Shown: positions 18,311 through 28,206 of the stretch, one piece after another
How positions within the stretch are numbered: the stretch's first letter is position 1
Layout: each line of letters opens with the position of its first letter
Source of the DNA: Deltaproteobacteria bacterium
GTDB taxonomy: Bacteria > SAR324 > XYD2-FULL-50-16
Direction: 5' to 3'
Length of the DNA stretch: 59,618 nt
NCBI GenBank assembly: GCA_018657625.1
Contig: JABHWU010000114.1
Location: forward strand, 1-59,618
Made by a program: the position numbers and the translations under genes
The notes under the pieces: model-generated
The model's database searches: none
Told to the model about the DNA's origin: nothing
What the model saw: only the letters and a program-made list of their open reading frames with translations

Positions 18311-20139
18311 ATCAATTATTAGATGGGAATAAAAGTAAAAAGCAACTGGAACCAGCTATCTGGCGGGAACTGTTTACCAGATATATTTTACCCTATCAGA
18401 AACTTTTTCTGTTCCTGTTATTTGTAGCTGGCTTGGTAGCTGCCAGTGAAGCTGGTTTTACCCTGGTAACCAGGCATATTTTTGATGTACTAACCAGTCA
18501 ACATCAGGAAGCTGATTTATGGATACCGGGATTTATATATCTGGCTTTGATGATCATGTTAGTCATTGGTGTTCGGGGGTTTATATATCTGGCGGGTAAA
18601 ATTTCTACGCGCATGATGTATGATATCAGGAATGATATGTTTGTTCACTTACAGAAATTATCTTTTTCATTTTATGATAAACATCCGGTCGGTTGGTTAA
18701 TGGCTAGGATGACATCTGATTGTATGCGCCTGGCAAATATACTGGCCTGGGGGGCTTTGGATTTATTCTGGGGGATCCCTTTTTTGATGGGAATAGTGAT
18801 CGTGTTGTTTGTTTTAAACTGGCAATTAGCGCTGATTGTTTTAACGGTAGTTCCGGTTTTATTGGTTATTAGTCTTTATTTTAAACGGATTATTTTAAAA
18901 TCTGCCAGAAAAGTAAGAAAAACGAATTCCAGAATTACGGCTGCTTTCAATGAAGGAATTAATGGGGTTTACACCAGTAAAGTTCTGGTAAGGGAAAAAC
19001 AAAACCTGAAAGAGTTTACGGTTATGACCAAGCAAATGTTTGATGTTTCTGTAAAAAATGAACTTCAGATTGCCGTTTATTTACCTTTAATTTTAGCTAT
19101 CGGAAGTGTCGCAACGGGTTTATCACTCTGGTTTGGTGGAGTAAAAGTGTTGGCAGGGATATTGACATTGGGTACAATGGTGGCGTTTATTAAATATTCA
19201 AGTTCCTTTTTTGATCCTGTTTTAGAAATTGCCAGGGTTCTAACGGAACTGCAGACGGCTCAGGCGTCTGCAGAAAGAATATTAGGATTGATTAATACCA
19301 GCCCTGAAATTCATGACTCAAAAGCGGTCACTGAAAACTTAGATAGTGAATCACCGTCTGAAGTTATAAAGAATATCTGTTTTAAAACAGTCTCATTTTC
19401 TTATGGTAAAGACGAAAAAGTGCTGGATCAATTTAATTTAAATGTCGAAGCTGGGCAAACAATTGCTCTGGTAGGAGCTACTGGTGGTGGAAAGAGTACG
19501 ATTGTCAATTTGCTTTGCCGATTTTATGAACCAACATCTGGTGAAATTTTAATTAACGGCATTGATTACCGAAAGCGGAGTTTAATCTGGTTGCAGTCTA
19601 ACTTAGGAATCGTTTTGCAAACACCCCATCTTTTTAGCGGTAATATCATTGATAATATCAGGTATGGGAATTTAAATGCCACCGAAAAAGAGGTTACTGA
19701 GGCTTCCAACAAAGCCTGTGCCCATAACTTTATCAATAGAATGCCTGATGGTTATCATACTGAAATAGGTGAAGGAGGCATAAATTTATCAACGGGACAA
19801 AAACAATTAATTTCTTTGGCCAGAGCGATGTTAGCAGATCCGCAGATTTTCATTATGGATGAAGCAACATCGGCTGTTGACACAAATACAGAACATCTCA
19901 TTCAAAATGGATTGGAAAATATATTGAATGAACGCATCTGCTTTATTATTGCTCATCGTTTGTCTACGATTCGTTCGGCAGATTTGATACTATTAATTTC
20001 TGATGGCAGTATTATGGAGAGTGGTACGCATAGCCAACTCATTGCTAGATCCGGTCGTTATTATAGTCTTTATCAGAAACAATTTGCTTTTGATAATGAA
20101 AAAAAACTTAAGCAAACAAGTTACAAAACAGCTGGATAA
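18307..20139 (+). CDS. ABC exporter half-transporter with canonical catalytic site
   Basis: This 610-residue partner of the preceding subunit has six membrane helices (about 30-330) and an NBD with Walker A GATGGGKST, Walker B IFIMDEATSAVDT with the canonical catalytic Glu519, and H-loop IAHRLSTIRSAD. Its signature is LSTGQ (494-498) instead of LSGGQ. In a heterodimer this altered signature faces the other subunit's Asp524, so both changes fall in the same ATP site, while the second site is fully canonical. Translation is coupled by a 4-bp overlap. Drug or lipid export are the usual roles. Confidence 0.93.
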   Translation: MNQLLDGNKSKKQLEPAIWRELFTRYILPYQKLFLFLLFVAGLVAASEAGFTLVTRHIFDVLTSQHQEADLWIPGFIYLALMIMLVIGVRGFIYLAGKISTRMMYDIRNDMFVHLQKLSFSFYDKHPVGWLMARMTSDCMRLANILAWGALDLFWGIPFLMGIVIVLFVLNWQLALIVLTVVPVLLVISLYFKRIILKSARKVRKTNSRITAAFNEGINGVYTSKVLVREKQNLKEFTVMTKQMFDVSVKNELQIAVYLPLILAIGSVATGLSLWFGGVKVLAGILTLGTMVAFIKYSSSFFDPVLEIARVLTELQTAQASAERILGLINTSPEIHDSKAVTENLDSESPSEVIKNICFKTVSFSYGKDEKVLDQFNLNVEAGQTIALVGATGGGKSTIVNLLCRFYEPTSGEILINGIDYRKRSLIWLQSNLGIVLQTPHLFSGNIIDNIRYGNLNATEKEVTEASNKACAHNFINRMPDGYHTEIGEGGINLSTGQKQLISLARAMLADPQIFIMDEATSAVDTNTEHLIQNGLENILNERICFIIAHRLSTIRSADLILLISDGSIMESGTHSQLIARSGRYYSLYQKQFAFDNEKKLKQTSYKTAG

Positions 20140-20626
20140 TAGTTTTCAATCTTCTGACAAATCAAACCGAAAGTTATTCAGAAGGTTATGTTATAACTGC
20201 CATACTAGCCTGCTCAGTCCTTTGAGTGACACTTATCCCGATTTGGTTTAACCCTGTACCATTTATATAAAAAAACTTGATACAGGGCACAATTGAATAT
20301 ATAATGGGTCATCTTCTTTACAAATTTTAAAGTGGAACAACCACTGCTTTAAAAGGAGACCGGGAGAAATATATTGCAACCGAATTTAATCTAAGGATGT
20401 TTAAATAACTGTCTTTTTTATTTGAAGTAGTTGGATTTATATATTACCATGTGATATAATTGTGTGGAAAATGTCGTTTGGAGCCCCCTCATATGGCAGA
20501 CATCATTCTCATAGACCCGTTTCTTTAATACTGAATACCGCAAAATGAGAGAGCTTTTACCTTTCTCTTGTTACTTGTCTTCTAATTTTACACGACCATA
20601 ACAATGATGGTGGTTATAATTTAAGA
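20140..20626. other. Intergenic gap with weak hairpin
   Basis: This 487-bp stretch lies between the ABC exporter and a histidine kinase. An inverted repeat ccctgta (20252-20258) / tacaggg (20281-20287) with a 22-nt loop lies about 110 bp after the ABC stop and could end the operon, but it lacks a T-run. Nothing else is recognisable. Confidence 0.4.
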
Positions 20627-22456
20627 ATGAATACAGAATATACCAAGATACTATTTGAAGATAATCTGGCTATAGTAGCTTATCTGCGAGAAAGTCGATT
20701 ATTTAGAAACTTACCGGATGAGTTTTTAGAAGAATTTGTTGATGTCGTTAAGCGTATCGATTACCCTGAAAAAACAGAGATTTTGACTGAAGGACAGACG
20801 AATGATACTATTTATTTTTTGTTGTCAGGAGAAATATCGGTGCTACTTTCCGGTGAGAAGATAATTAAGTTAAAACGAAGGGGAGATGTTTTTGGTGAAA
20901 TGAGCATCATAGGAAAACGCCCCTGTTCAGCTTCGATTGTCAGCGATACGCCTGTAACATTGCTGTCGATGCAAATTAATGAATATAAAGGGCAGGAAGC
21001 CGTTAATAATATTACTACGCCAAATATCTTATTTCGAATATTTTCTGCAGTATTAACTGATAAATTGATATTAACCACCGATAAAGCTAAAAGTTTTGAA
21101 GCAACCAATCGGGAATTGCAGTCCAAAAAGCTGCAATTACAGGAAACACTTAAACACTCCCAGGAAGAAATAGCCAAACGGAAACAATCCCAGGAAGAAC
21201 TTAGGCAGTATCAAAGCCATTTACAGGAGTTAATTGAAGAGCGAACGATTGTATTGGAAAAAACAAATCAGGAACTAAAATCAGAGGTAATTACCCGACA
21301 AAAGGCTGAACAACAAACCCAAAAAAGTGAGGAACGTTTTCGTAATTTAGTGGAAATTTCAAGTGACTGGATTTGGGAGTTAGATGAACATTGCCACTAT
21401 ACCTATGCCAGTCCGGTTATTAAAATTCTATTGGGATATGAGCCGGATGAAGTTTTAGGTCTATCCCCTTTTGATTTTGTTCAGTTTGAAAATCGGAAAA
21501 AAACCAAAGATCAATATCAGAATCTATTACATAACCAGTTACCATTTAAAAATATAGAAGTCCTCTTTTTGCATAAAGATGGTCGAAGCATAACTTTGGA
21601 ATCCAATGGAATACCCATTTATAATGAACATAACCAGTTTGTTGGTTTCCGAGGTATTGATCGAGATATCACAGATCGTAAATGGGGTGAAGAAAAACTG
21701 ATTCTGGCCAAACAAAATGCTGAAGCGGCTAATCAGGCAAAAAGTGAGTTTTTAGCTAATATGTCACATGAAATACGTACACCAATGCACAGTATTCTCA
21801 GTTTTTCAAAATTTGGAACGGACAAGATTAAGAAGTCTTCTCCAGATAAATTGTTACATTATTTTAAACAAATTAATCAAAGCGGGAAACGTCTTTTAGT
21901 ATTACTGGATGACATTTTGGACTTATCGAAAATGCAAGCTGGAAAAATGACTTATGATATGGGAAATTCGAATATCCGGGATATTGTGAAACAAGTTTTG
22001 GCTGAATTCCTACCGGCTGCCAATGAAAAACAGATTGAGGTTATATTTACTGAATCACAATTGTCGACCTGGATTGAATGTGATTCTTATCGAATCGGTC
22101 AGGTAGTGCGGAATTTATTCTCCAATGCTTTAAAATTTTCACCAGCTGGAAAGAAAATTACTGTTTTATTCGAATCTGCTACTATAACTCCCGGGAGGAG
22201 TGCCGAGGATAAAAAAATCCTGCCTGCGATATCTGTTTCACTAAAAGATGAAGGTGTTGGAATACCCGAAAATGAAATTGAGTATGTGTTTGGTAAATTT
22301 ACGCAAAGCAGTAAGACTAAAACGGGTGCGGGGGGCACAGGACTAGGGTTGGCAATCTGTAAAGAAATTATTGAATATCATGATGGTAAAATATTTGTTA
22401 AAAACAATGAAAATGATGGTGTTACATTCTGTTTTATCCTTCCACAAAAAGTTTGA
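20627..22456 (+). CDS. Soluble histidine kinase with cNMP-binding-like and PAS sensors
   Basis: This 609-residue kinase has no membrane segment. Domain order: an N-terminal cyclic-nucleotide-binding-like domain (about 20-120, FRNLPDEFLEEFVDVV ... GDVFGEMSIIGKRPCSASIV), a coiled coil (about 150-230), a PAS domain with PAC (about 235-355, FRNLVEISSDWIWELDEHCH), HisKA with phospho-acceptor His381 (FLANMSHEIRTPMHSIL), and an HATPase_c domain (about 475-608; KDEGVGIPENEIEYVFGKFT and GTGLGLAI). The phosphate-binding cassette lacks the usual RxA...R pair after GEMS in an obvious form, so binding of cAMP or cGMP is uncertain. No response regulator gene is adjacent, so this is an orphan kinase. Confidence 0.9.
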   Translation: MNTEYTKILFEDNLAIVAYLRESRLFRNLPDEFLEEFVDVVKRIDYPEKTEILTEGQTNDTIYFLLSGEISVLLSGEKIIKLKRRGDVFGEMSIIGKRPCSASIVSDTPVTLLSMQINEYKGQEAVNNITTPNILFRIFSAVLTDKLILTTDKAKSFEATNRELQSKKLQLQETLKHSQEEIAKRKQSQEELRQYQSHLQELIEERTIVLEKTNQELKSEVITRQKAEQQTQKSEERFRNLVEISSDWIWELDEHCHYTYASPVIKILLGYEPDEVLGLSPFDFVQFENRKKTKDQYQNLLHNQLPFKNIEVLFLHKDGRSITLESNGIPIYNEHNQFVGFRGIDRDITDRKWGEEKLILAKQNAEAANQAKSEFLANMSHEIRTPMHSILSFSKFGTDKIKKSSPDKLLHYFKQINQSGKRLLVLLDDILDLSKMQAGKMTYDMGNSNIRDIVKQVLAEFLPAANEKQIEVIFTESQLSTWIECDSYRIGQVVRNLFSNALKFSPAGKKITVLFESATITPGRSAEDKKILPAISVSLKDEGVGIPENEIEYVFGKFTQSSKTKTGAGGTGLGLAICKEIIEYHDGKIFVKNNENDGVTFCFILPQKV

Positions 22457-22521
22457 CTGAACTGCTAATAGTTAATTCAGCAGACTTAATCATCAATTTG
22501 CCTTTCTTCTAATGATAAAAT

Positions 22522-23571
22522 ATGAACCCTTTTAGATATATTACCCCATATTTTTTTTCGGGTTTAATGGATGATCCCATATTATTGATCCGAATAAATC
22601 CTTTAAAAGAGAGTTTATTGTTTGATTGTGGTAACATCAATCATATTGCCAAAAGGATTTTTAAATCGATCTCAACGGTTTTTATAACCCATGCACATAT
22701 GGATCATTTTATCGGAATTGATACACTGATTCGTAATATCCTCGTTTCACCTAAAACCATAAAAATATTTGGACCACCGGAAATTGCCCAAAAAATTGAA
22801 GCCAAATTACTGGGGTACCATTGGAATCTGGTTGAAGATTATTATTGTAATCTGGAAATATACGAAGTTTCAGAGAGTAGCTGTAAGGTATTCATGTTAC
22901 GGGGCAGTCAGGAATTTAAGTCCATTGAAAAAAAAACTTTAGCAATTAAAAATAATATAATTTATGAAAATCAGTTTTTAACAGTCAAAGCTGTTTTATG
23001 TGACCATAAGATTCCGGTTTTAGCATTTAACGTGACTGAAAAGCCACATTTTGAAATTGATCGGCAAAAACTTGAATCTTTAAATATTGAAACAGGTAGT
23101 TGGTTAAATGAATTAAAACAATGGTTTTACCATAAGGATAATATAGATTTTACATTAAGCCAAAAAGTTCCTGATCCAATTACTTCCGTAGCATTGTATG
23201 AACAAATAAAAAAAGATTCAAGTGGTGTTTCCCTGACGTATATTACTGATATTGGGTTTAATGATAATAACCTGGAACAGATGAAGAAATTGTCAAAACG
23301 CGTTAATATATTGATTTGTGAATGTAGTTTCTTAAATCAGGATAAGTACAAAGCCAGGAATTCATTCCATTTGTGCACGTCAGATGTTAATCATTTGATT
23401 GGTGAACTCAAACCTAATATTGTTATCCCCATACATTTGTCAAGAACCTATAAAAAAATTAGCTATCAATTATATGATGAAATTACGCCATCAGATGAAT
23501 ATGAGGTCATCAGGCTTCCCCTTCGTAAAACACTATTACCTTTAAATTTTGAATCTGGAAGATTATTGTAA
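22522..23571 (+). CDS. RNase Z-like metallo-beta-lactamase-fold hydrolase
   Basis: This 349-residue protein has the metal motif HAHMDHFIGID (residues 57-67) and later ligands matching RNase Z in order: CDHKIP, YITDIGF (the GDT-type Asp), SFHLCTSDV (the HxT motif) and IPIHLSRTY (the final His before RY). RNase Z removes the 3' trailer of tRNA precursors. The protein is longer and more divergent than bacterial RNase Z, with a modified GDT box and a long insertion around residues 180-225. A role on another phosphodiester is possible. It follows the orphan kinase by 65 bp on the same strand and may share its transcript. Confidence 0.78.
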   Translation: MNPFRYITPYFFSGLMDDPILLIRINPLKESLLFDCGNINHIAKRIFKSISTVFITHAHMDHFIGIDTLIRNILVSPKTIKIFGPPEIAQKIEAKLLGYHWNLVEDYYCNLEIYEVSESSCKVFMLRGSQEFKSIEKKTLAIKNNIIYENQFLTVKAVLCDHKIPVLAFNVTEKPHFEIDRQKLESLNIETGSWLNELKQWFYHKDNIDFTLSQKVPDPITSVALYEQIKKDSSGVSLTYITDIGFNDNNLEQMKKLSKRVNILICECSFLNQDKYKARNSFHLCTSDVNHLIGELKPNIVIPIHLSRTYKKISYQLYDEITPSDEYEVIRLPLRKTLLPLNFESGRLL

Positions 23572-23630
23572 ATTCTGAAATTAATGACTTACTTAATTCC
23601 AGGAGAAATTATTTGGTACAAAATGTTAAA

Positions 23631-24575
23631 TTAATTTTTTGAAATATTTTTTTCAGCTTCTCTAACGGCTTTGTCATTTCCCTTTTCCGTCATTAACCAG
23701 TCAATTACTGCTTTTATCCTTGGCTTATCAGCTTTCTCTTTCAAACATACAAAATAGTAAGCATTTTTTGATTTAACCTTGGTCTCAAAGGGTTTTACCA
23801 GTCGACCAGCTTTAAGGTCATCAGCCACCAGAGAAGTTCTGCAAATAGCTAATCCTTGCCCTTCAGTGGCTGCTTGAATTGCCATGATGGAATTACTGAA
23901 AGAGGTTCCTTTTCTGGTGTCGATATCAAGGATACCAACAGCATCTAACCAAATTGACCAATCAGTTTTATCACCCAGTACTCTTTGTACTTCATCCACT
24001 AAAAGTTCATGGTGATAAATGTCTTCGATATTCTTTAAAGGCTTATCGCCTTTCAATAGTTTAGGGGAACAAACCGGGAAAATCTCCTCACGCATCATTT
24101 GAGTGACGTGGAAATTAGGGTAGTTCCCTGTGCCATAGCGAATTGCAAGATCAATATTATAGGCTTTAAAGTCAACCATGCGTTCGTCAGCGTGAATTTT
24201 TAATTGAATATTAGGGTGAATCTTTCGGAAATTTCCTAACCGTGGAATTATCCATCGCATGGCTAAGGAGGGAATGGTGCTGATGGTTATGGAACCGTTG
24301 GTTTCTTCAAGCAGAATATCTTCAATGCAATCTTTGATATCACTTAATGATTTTGTTACTACTGCCGCCAGGCGTTCTCCATCCTCCGTTAACGCTAGTT
24401 TTCTGGTCATTCTGTAAAACAACTTAAATCCTAATTGTCCTTCCAAATGTTTAATTTGCTGGCTGACTGCTGCCTGGGTAATAAACAATTCTTCACCTGC
24501 ATGTGTAAAACTTAAATGTCGTGCAGCACTTTCAAAAGCCTTGAAACCACTTAGAGAATTAAAATTAAAGCTCAT
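23631..24575 (-). CDS. LysR-family regulator, GcvA-like
   Basis: This 314-residue regulator has the N-terminal winged helix typical of the GcvA branch (LSGFKAFESAARHLSFTHAG, then LFITQAAVSQQIKHLEGQLG). A periplasmic-binding-protein-fold effector domain starts near residue 90. GcvA-type regulators sense glycine or other small metabolites and bind T-N11-A sites. No target gene is recognisable next door: the divergent neighbour is a broken ABC-F gene 467 bp away. The effector is unknown. Confidence 0.88.
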   Translation of the reverse strand: MSFNFNSLSGFKAFESAARHLSFTHAGEELFITQAAVSQQIKHLEGQLGFKLFYRMTRKLALTEDGERLAAVVTKSLSDIKDCIEDILLEETNGSITISTIPSLAMRWIIPRLGNFRKIHPNIQLKIHADERMVDFKAYNIDLAIRYGTGNYPNFHVTQMMREEIFPVCSPKLLKGDKPLKNIEDIYHHELLVDEVQRVLGDKTDWSIWLDAVGILDIDTRKGTSFSNSIMAIQAATEGQGLAICRTSLVADDLKAGRLVKPFETKVKSKNAYYFVCLKEKADKPRIKAVIDWLMTEKGNDKAVREAEKNISKN

Positions 24576-25042
24576 TTTTTACCTTGTATATTCAATTGAA
24601 TCAATAGTATTAAATTAATGCTTACTGGTAGTTTTTAATAAATCAAGTGAAAATAACTGTATTTAATAAATTAATGGTTACATATTGTGATACTCTGAGC
24701 AACTAAATTAAGAGGCGCCTCAATTCTCAATCGAATGAATTGTTACCTTTTTTATCGCAAATGTAATTCCTATTTTCCCCCAAAATCAGGAGATACTTAT
24801 AAAAACAACATAGTCTCTGATTTTGTTATTTATATCAATTTAGGATTATGTCAATGACATTAACGTTTGTTATGGTTGGAAATTGATGATGTTTCAGGTT
24901 TAAACCGGGGTGTTTTGCAGGAAGTCAATATGAAATATCTGATAGTATTAAAAAATTTTACCATTATCATTGATTTTACCTTAACTCCCAGTTAATAAAT
25001 GAATAGTATGCGTTATCATAATAACCGCCATATAAATAAAAA
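24576..25042. other. Intergenic gap with palindrome and inverted repeat
   Basis: This 467-bp gap lies between the divergent LysR gene and the ABC-F pseudogene. It contains the perfect palindrome gaggcgcctc (24712-24721) and an inverted repeat aaaatcag (24782-24789) / ctgatttt (24817-24824) with a 27-nt loop. Either could be an operator or a leftover of a lost gene's terminator. No gene is visible. Confidence 0.45.
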
Positions 25043-26023
25043 ATGATTGATATAGCCTTGAAAGAAATTTCCAAAGATTTTGGTGGAGAAAAAATTCTAA
25101 ATACATTTAACCTGGAACTTAAAACCGGAGAAAGAATCGGTTTAATCGGGCGTAACGGATGCGGTAAAAGTACAGTTTTGAATATGGTCACTGAAAAACT
25201 GCCCTACGATACAGGTGAGTTGAGCGTAAGGAAAAATTTAAAAATCAGCTATTTAAAGCAGTCGCCGACTTATCAGAGTGATTTTACCGTAAAAATGGTT
25301 ATTCAATCGGCTTTTTCAAGATTATCCGGCATGGCAACCATGATAAAGCAGTTGGAAAGAGAAATGTCTGAACCTGATTGCATAAATCTGGAAAAACTAC
25401 TGGAAGAACATGGAGAATTGAGTAGCAAATTTGAAGTTGAAGGAGGATACGAGATCACAGATAAGACTGATCGAATTTGCCAGGGACTAAAAATTGATCA
25501 CTCTGTCTTGAATCGCCTGTTTAAAACATTAAGTGGTGGTGAGAAAACCACCGTCGAATTGGCCAGAGTATTACTACAGAATCCAGATATTTTGCTATTG
25601 GATGAACCGCTGTTAGATTTTAAGGGTACTATATTGTCCGTTTCCCATGATCGTTACTTTATAAATCAAATTGCAAATGAAGTTATTGAATTGGAGTCCG
25701 GACAGCTAACGCATTATATTGGGAATTATGACAGTTATAAACAATAAAAAGAAAAGCTTTCGGAAAAAGTTAAAGTGGAGAAACCCGGACAAAATAAAGT
25801 TAAGGACAAAGGAAAGTATCACTTGTCCCGACAAATAAAAAAGTTGGAAAATAAAATAGAAAAACAAGAAATTGTAATTCAGGAAATTGAGAAAGAAATA
25901 CTACAAAATACGACCGATTTTGCCAATCTTCAACTGCTGGAAATGAAAAGAAGTCAGGCGGAATTAATATTAAATGAATATTACTCAGAATGGGAAATAC
26001 AATCTGAAAAAGCAACAGATTAG
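25043..26023 (+). pseudogene. Decayed ABC-F ATPase (single NBD, in-frame stop)
   Basis: The first 234 codons encode one ABC-F nucleotide-binding domain: Walker A GLIGRNGCGKST, signature LSGGEKTTVELARVLL and Walker B DILLLDEP. Directly after DEP about 15 residues are missing, including the TNHLD motif diagnostic of ABC-F proteins, and the text resumes at LLDFKGTILSVSHDRYFINQ. After GNYDSYKQ comes a TAA (25745-25747), yet the same frame goes on for 91 codons to 26023 with the Lys/Glu coiled coil that normally ends ABC-F proteins. The second NBD is absent. Intact members have two NBDs and protect or rescue ribosomes. The style resembles Firmicutes ABC-F proteins, so lateral origin followed by decay is likely. 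Confidence 0.88.
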
Positions 26024-26075
26024 CAAGGGCTTTGTAATTTATATAAAAACAGTTTAACCAGAGAGGGATCTTATA

Positions 26076-27842
26076 ATGCATAAAAACTTCTTTTTTAGTC
26101 TGCTGTTCCTACTGTTTATTGTTAGGGGATCTTTGGCCACAGTGCTTATTCCACAACTTCCAGAACAGGATCGTTTAACCGTTTTCCCGGTTATTTTCCT
26201 ACCCTCTGACACTAAAATCACTAAAGCAGAAGAAATTCAGGCTAAAAATCGCCTAAGCAAACATTTAAAGCTAGCCAGAAAACATTATTCTGAGATTTTG
26301 AGAACAGATACCTTTCATCTTTCTAAATCACCTGTTTACCGTTCCTTTAACAATAATGAATATTTCAGTAAGTTCAAAGCAGCTGAGGCTAGCAAGTCTG
26401 CTTTTTTAATCACCAGGGAACTATTCGCCGGGTTGAATGATAATCGATATCAATCAAATCGCATCTATTTGGTGGTTTATAAAAGACCGGAAAACAAACC
26501 CTACAACGGGAAATTTAACATGTTTGGAGGTGGTAGAACTTTTAACGGATTACCTAATACCGGAGGTGGATATGTTGAGATGGAATATTCATCTTTAATT
26601 TCAGACTTTCCCTATCCTTTTCAATCAACTTTGGTGCACGAACTTGGGCACGCATTTGGACTTGCTCACGTTAATTGCCTGGGTTATCACATGACGGAAT
26701 CCAGCTCGATCATGTCCTATAATTTAACCCATCATTCCGAAGGTTTCAAAGTTAGCTTAACTCCTGGTGGTTTACATCCTGAAGAATACTATGTTCTGTC
26801 TTTAAATAAACGGGCATTTCCGGATTTTAATTTTATTCCCGGGTTTCATAATCCTGAAAAAAGGCTGCTGGAATCTGTTCAAAAATGTTTTTTAGGCCCT
26901 ATGAGTGCAGAACTTGGTAAATTTGAATCTTTGCTTAATGTGGGATATGAATTGTTTTATAATGGGCAAAGAGTGAATGGTCCTGAAGCAGCCTTTTATT
27001 CGTTCCTTCAGGCTGAAAATAACTGCAAATGGAATACTGAAAATCAAAAGCAAATTAAAGTTGAATGCCGATATAATGGCAAATCTTTTATTCCCGGAGA
27101 GAAACCGATGACTCAAATAAGTTGGCAAAACGACATTCGTTTTAGTTCCAGTCAACCCGAACAAAAAAAAGTTGCCATTGAGATGATTGACAAATCGATT
27201 GGTCAGGCATCAGCGTTTTTAAGCCAGCAAGGATTGAGTGGAAACTTGCAGAATTTTTTGCTTGATATGGTCATATCAATTAAGGATGAGCTGGATTTTT
27301 ACCGATTGGATCTATCGCCACTTTCTGGGGAAGGTCATGATTTTTTTTTTAGAGTGAGTAAAAAAACAGGCATCCTTGATCAAAACAGTCTGGTTATTGG
27401 TGAAGTGATCCCTGAACCGGATGAGAATACAATGATCGATTTATCTGAATCAGAGCTTCTGAGGACCATTGAAGGTTATTATGGATTTAAGGAAGGTAAA
27501 AAAAGTTATCGATTAAATTTACCGGGGCCAAATACCGGAAAAGGAAAATATCAATATGGTGATTTTTTCTCGTTAAGTCGGGAGATGCTTTTTGAAGAAG
27601 GTGGTGGCATTTTAGAAAGCATCAGTGGGATATGGGTATTAGGGGATAAACTGATAACACTGCTTGGTACAGAACAGGAGCAGGAATCCTGGAATGAAAA
27701 GGAAGAAGCAGAAGGTGAAGCTTTTGTTTCACCATATGAAGATGCTCCCCTGAAACTAGAAATTAGTTTGTCCGGTGATCAACCGATATTATCAGGAATT
27801 ATTTACGAATCTGAAGTTGAACTCACCAAAACCAAAAGATAA
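26076..27842 (+). CDS. Secreted metzincin-like zinc protease
   Basis: This 588-residue exported protein starts at ATG 26076, downstream of a GAGAGG site. It has a signal peptide (NFFFSLLFLLFIVRGSLA). The zinc motif HELGHAFGLAH places ligands at His188, His192 and His198 with catalytic Glu189. Fifteen residues on, SSIMSYN supplies a Met-turn (Met213). This is the HExxHxxGxxH plus Met-turn layout of metzincins. The roughly 370 residues after the catalytic domain have no recognised fold and could bind substrate or surface. It starts 52 bp after the ABC-F pseudogene. The substrate is unknown. Confidence 0.82.
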   Translation: MHKNFFFSLLFLLFIVRGSLATVLIPQLPEQDRLTVFPVIFLPSDTKITKAEEIQAKNRLSKHLKLARKHYSEILRTDTFHLSKSPVYRSFNNNEYFSKFKAAEASKSAFLITRELFAGLNDNRYQSNRIYLVVYKRPENKPYNGKFNMFGGGRTFNGLPNTGGGYVEMEYSSLISDFPYPFQSTLVHELGHAFGLAHVNCLGYHMTESSSIMSYNLTHHSEGFKVSLTPGGLHPEEYYVLSLNKRAFPDFNFIPGFHNPEKRLLESVQKCFLGPMSAELGKFESLLNVGYELFYNGQRVNGPEAAFYSFLQAENNCKWNTENQKQIKVECRYNGKSFIPGEKPMTQISWQNDIRFSSSQPEQKKVAIEMIDKSIGQASAFLSQQGLSGNLQNFLLDMVISIKDELDFYRLDLSPLSGEGHDFFFRVSKKTGILDQNSLVIGEVIPEPDENTMIDLSESELLRTIEGYYGFKEGKKSYRLNLPGPNTGKGKYQYGDFFSLSREMLFEEGGGILESISGIWVLGDKLITLLGTEQEQESWNEKEEAEGEAFVSPYEDAPLKLEISLSGDQPILSGIIYESEVELTKTKR

Positions 27843-27927
27843 CCTCTATGGTAGAAAAGTAGAGTGATCTATTATTCCAATCGCGGAATTTCTATTTGGT
27901 GAATTAGGATAGGTGTTTTATGCTGGT

Positions 27928-28113
27928 TTAAAAAACATCATGTTGAAAGTTTGTTTTTAGATAGATCTTATTACAATGACTACAAATGTACTCACCCTCA
28001 CCGGCACAATAATCGTTTCTGCATCGCAAGCCCTTTTTATGACAGGTCTTACATCTCGGCACAAGTTTTTGGCCACACGCCAAACATTCTTTTTTTTCCA
28101 GTTTTTCCATCAA
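27928..28113 (-). CDS. Zinc-ribbon miniprotein
   Basis: This 61-residue basic protein has eight cysteines at positions 10, 13, 21, 24, 31, 36, 44 and 47 (CLAC, CKTC, C-x4-C, CSHC). The spacing suits two structural zinc sites. The reading frame has no strong ribosome-binding site, so expression rests on the regular Cys pattern. It lies downstream of the kinase operon on the same strand and converges on the metzincin gene. Roles in nucleic-acid or protein binding are possible; none is shown. Confidence 0.6.
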   Translation of the reverse strand: MMEKLEKKECLACGQKLVPRCKTCHKKGLRCRNDYCAGEGEYICSHCNKIYLKTNFQHDVF

Positions 28114-28206
28114 AGTGGCTCACAACTGTTTTAAATATTCAGATCGTTCAAATAGTATCCATAAATATTATAATTATACAAGCCTTGAATAAAACCCTGA
28201 TGTTTC

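Noticed and set aside
20096..20251. Short frame overlapping the ABC stop with a CYNCH heme-like motif
   Set aside because: It starts inside the ABC gene in another frame, has no signal peptide or ribosome-binding site, and a single CxxCH is not enough evidence for a cytochrome.
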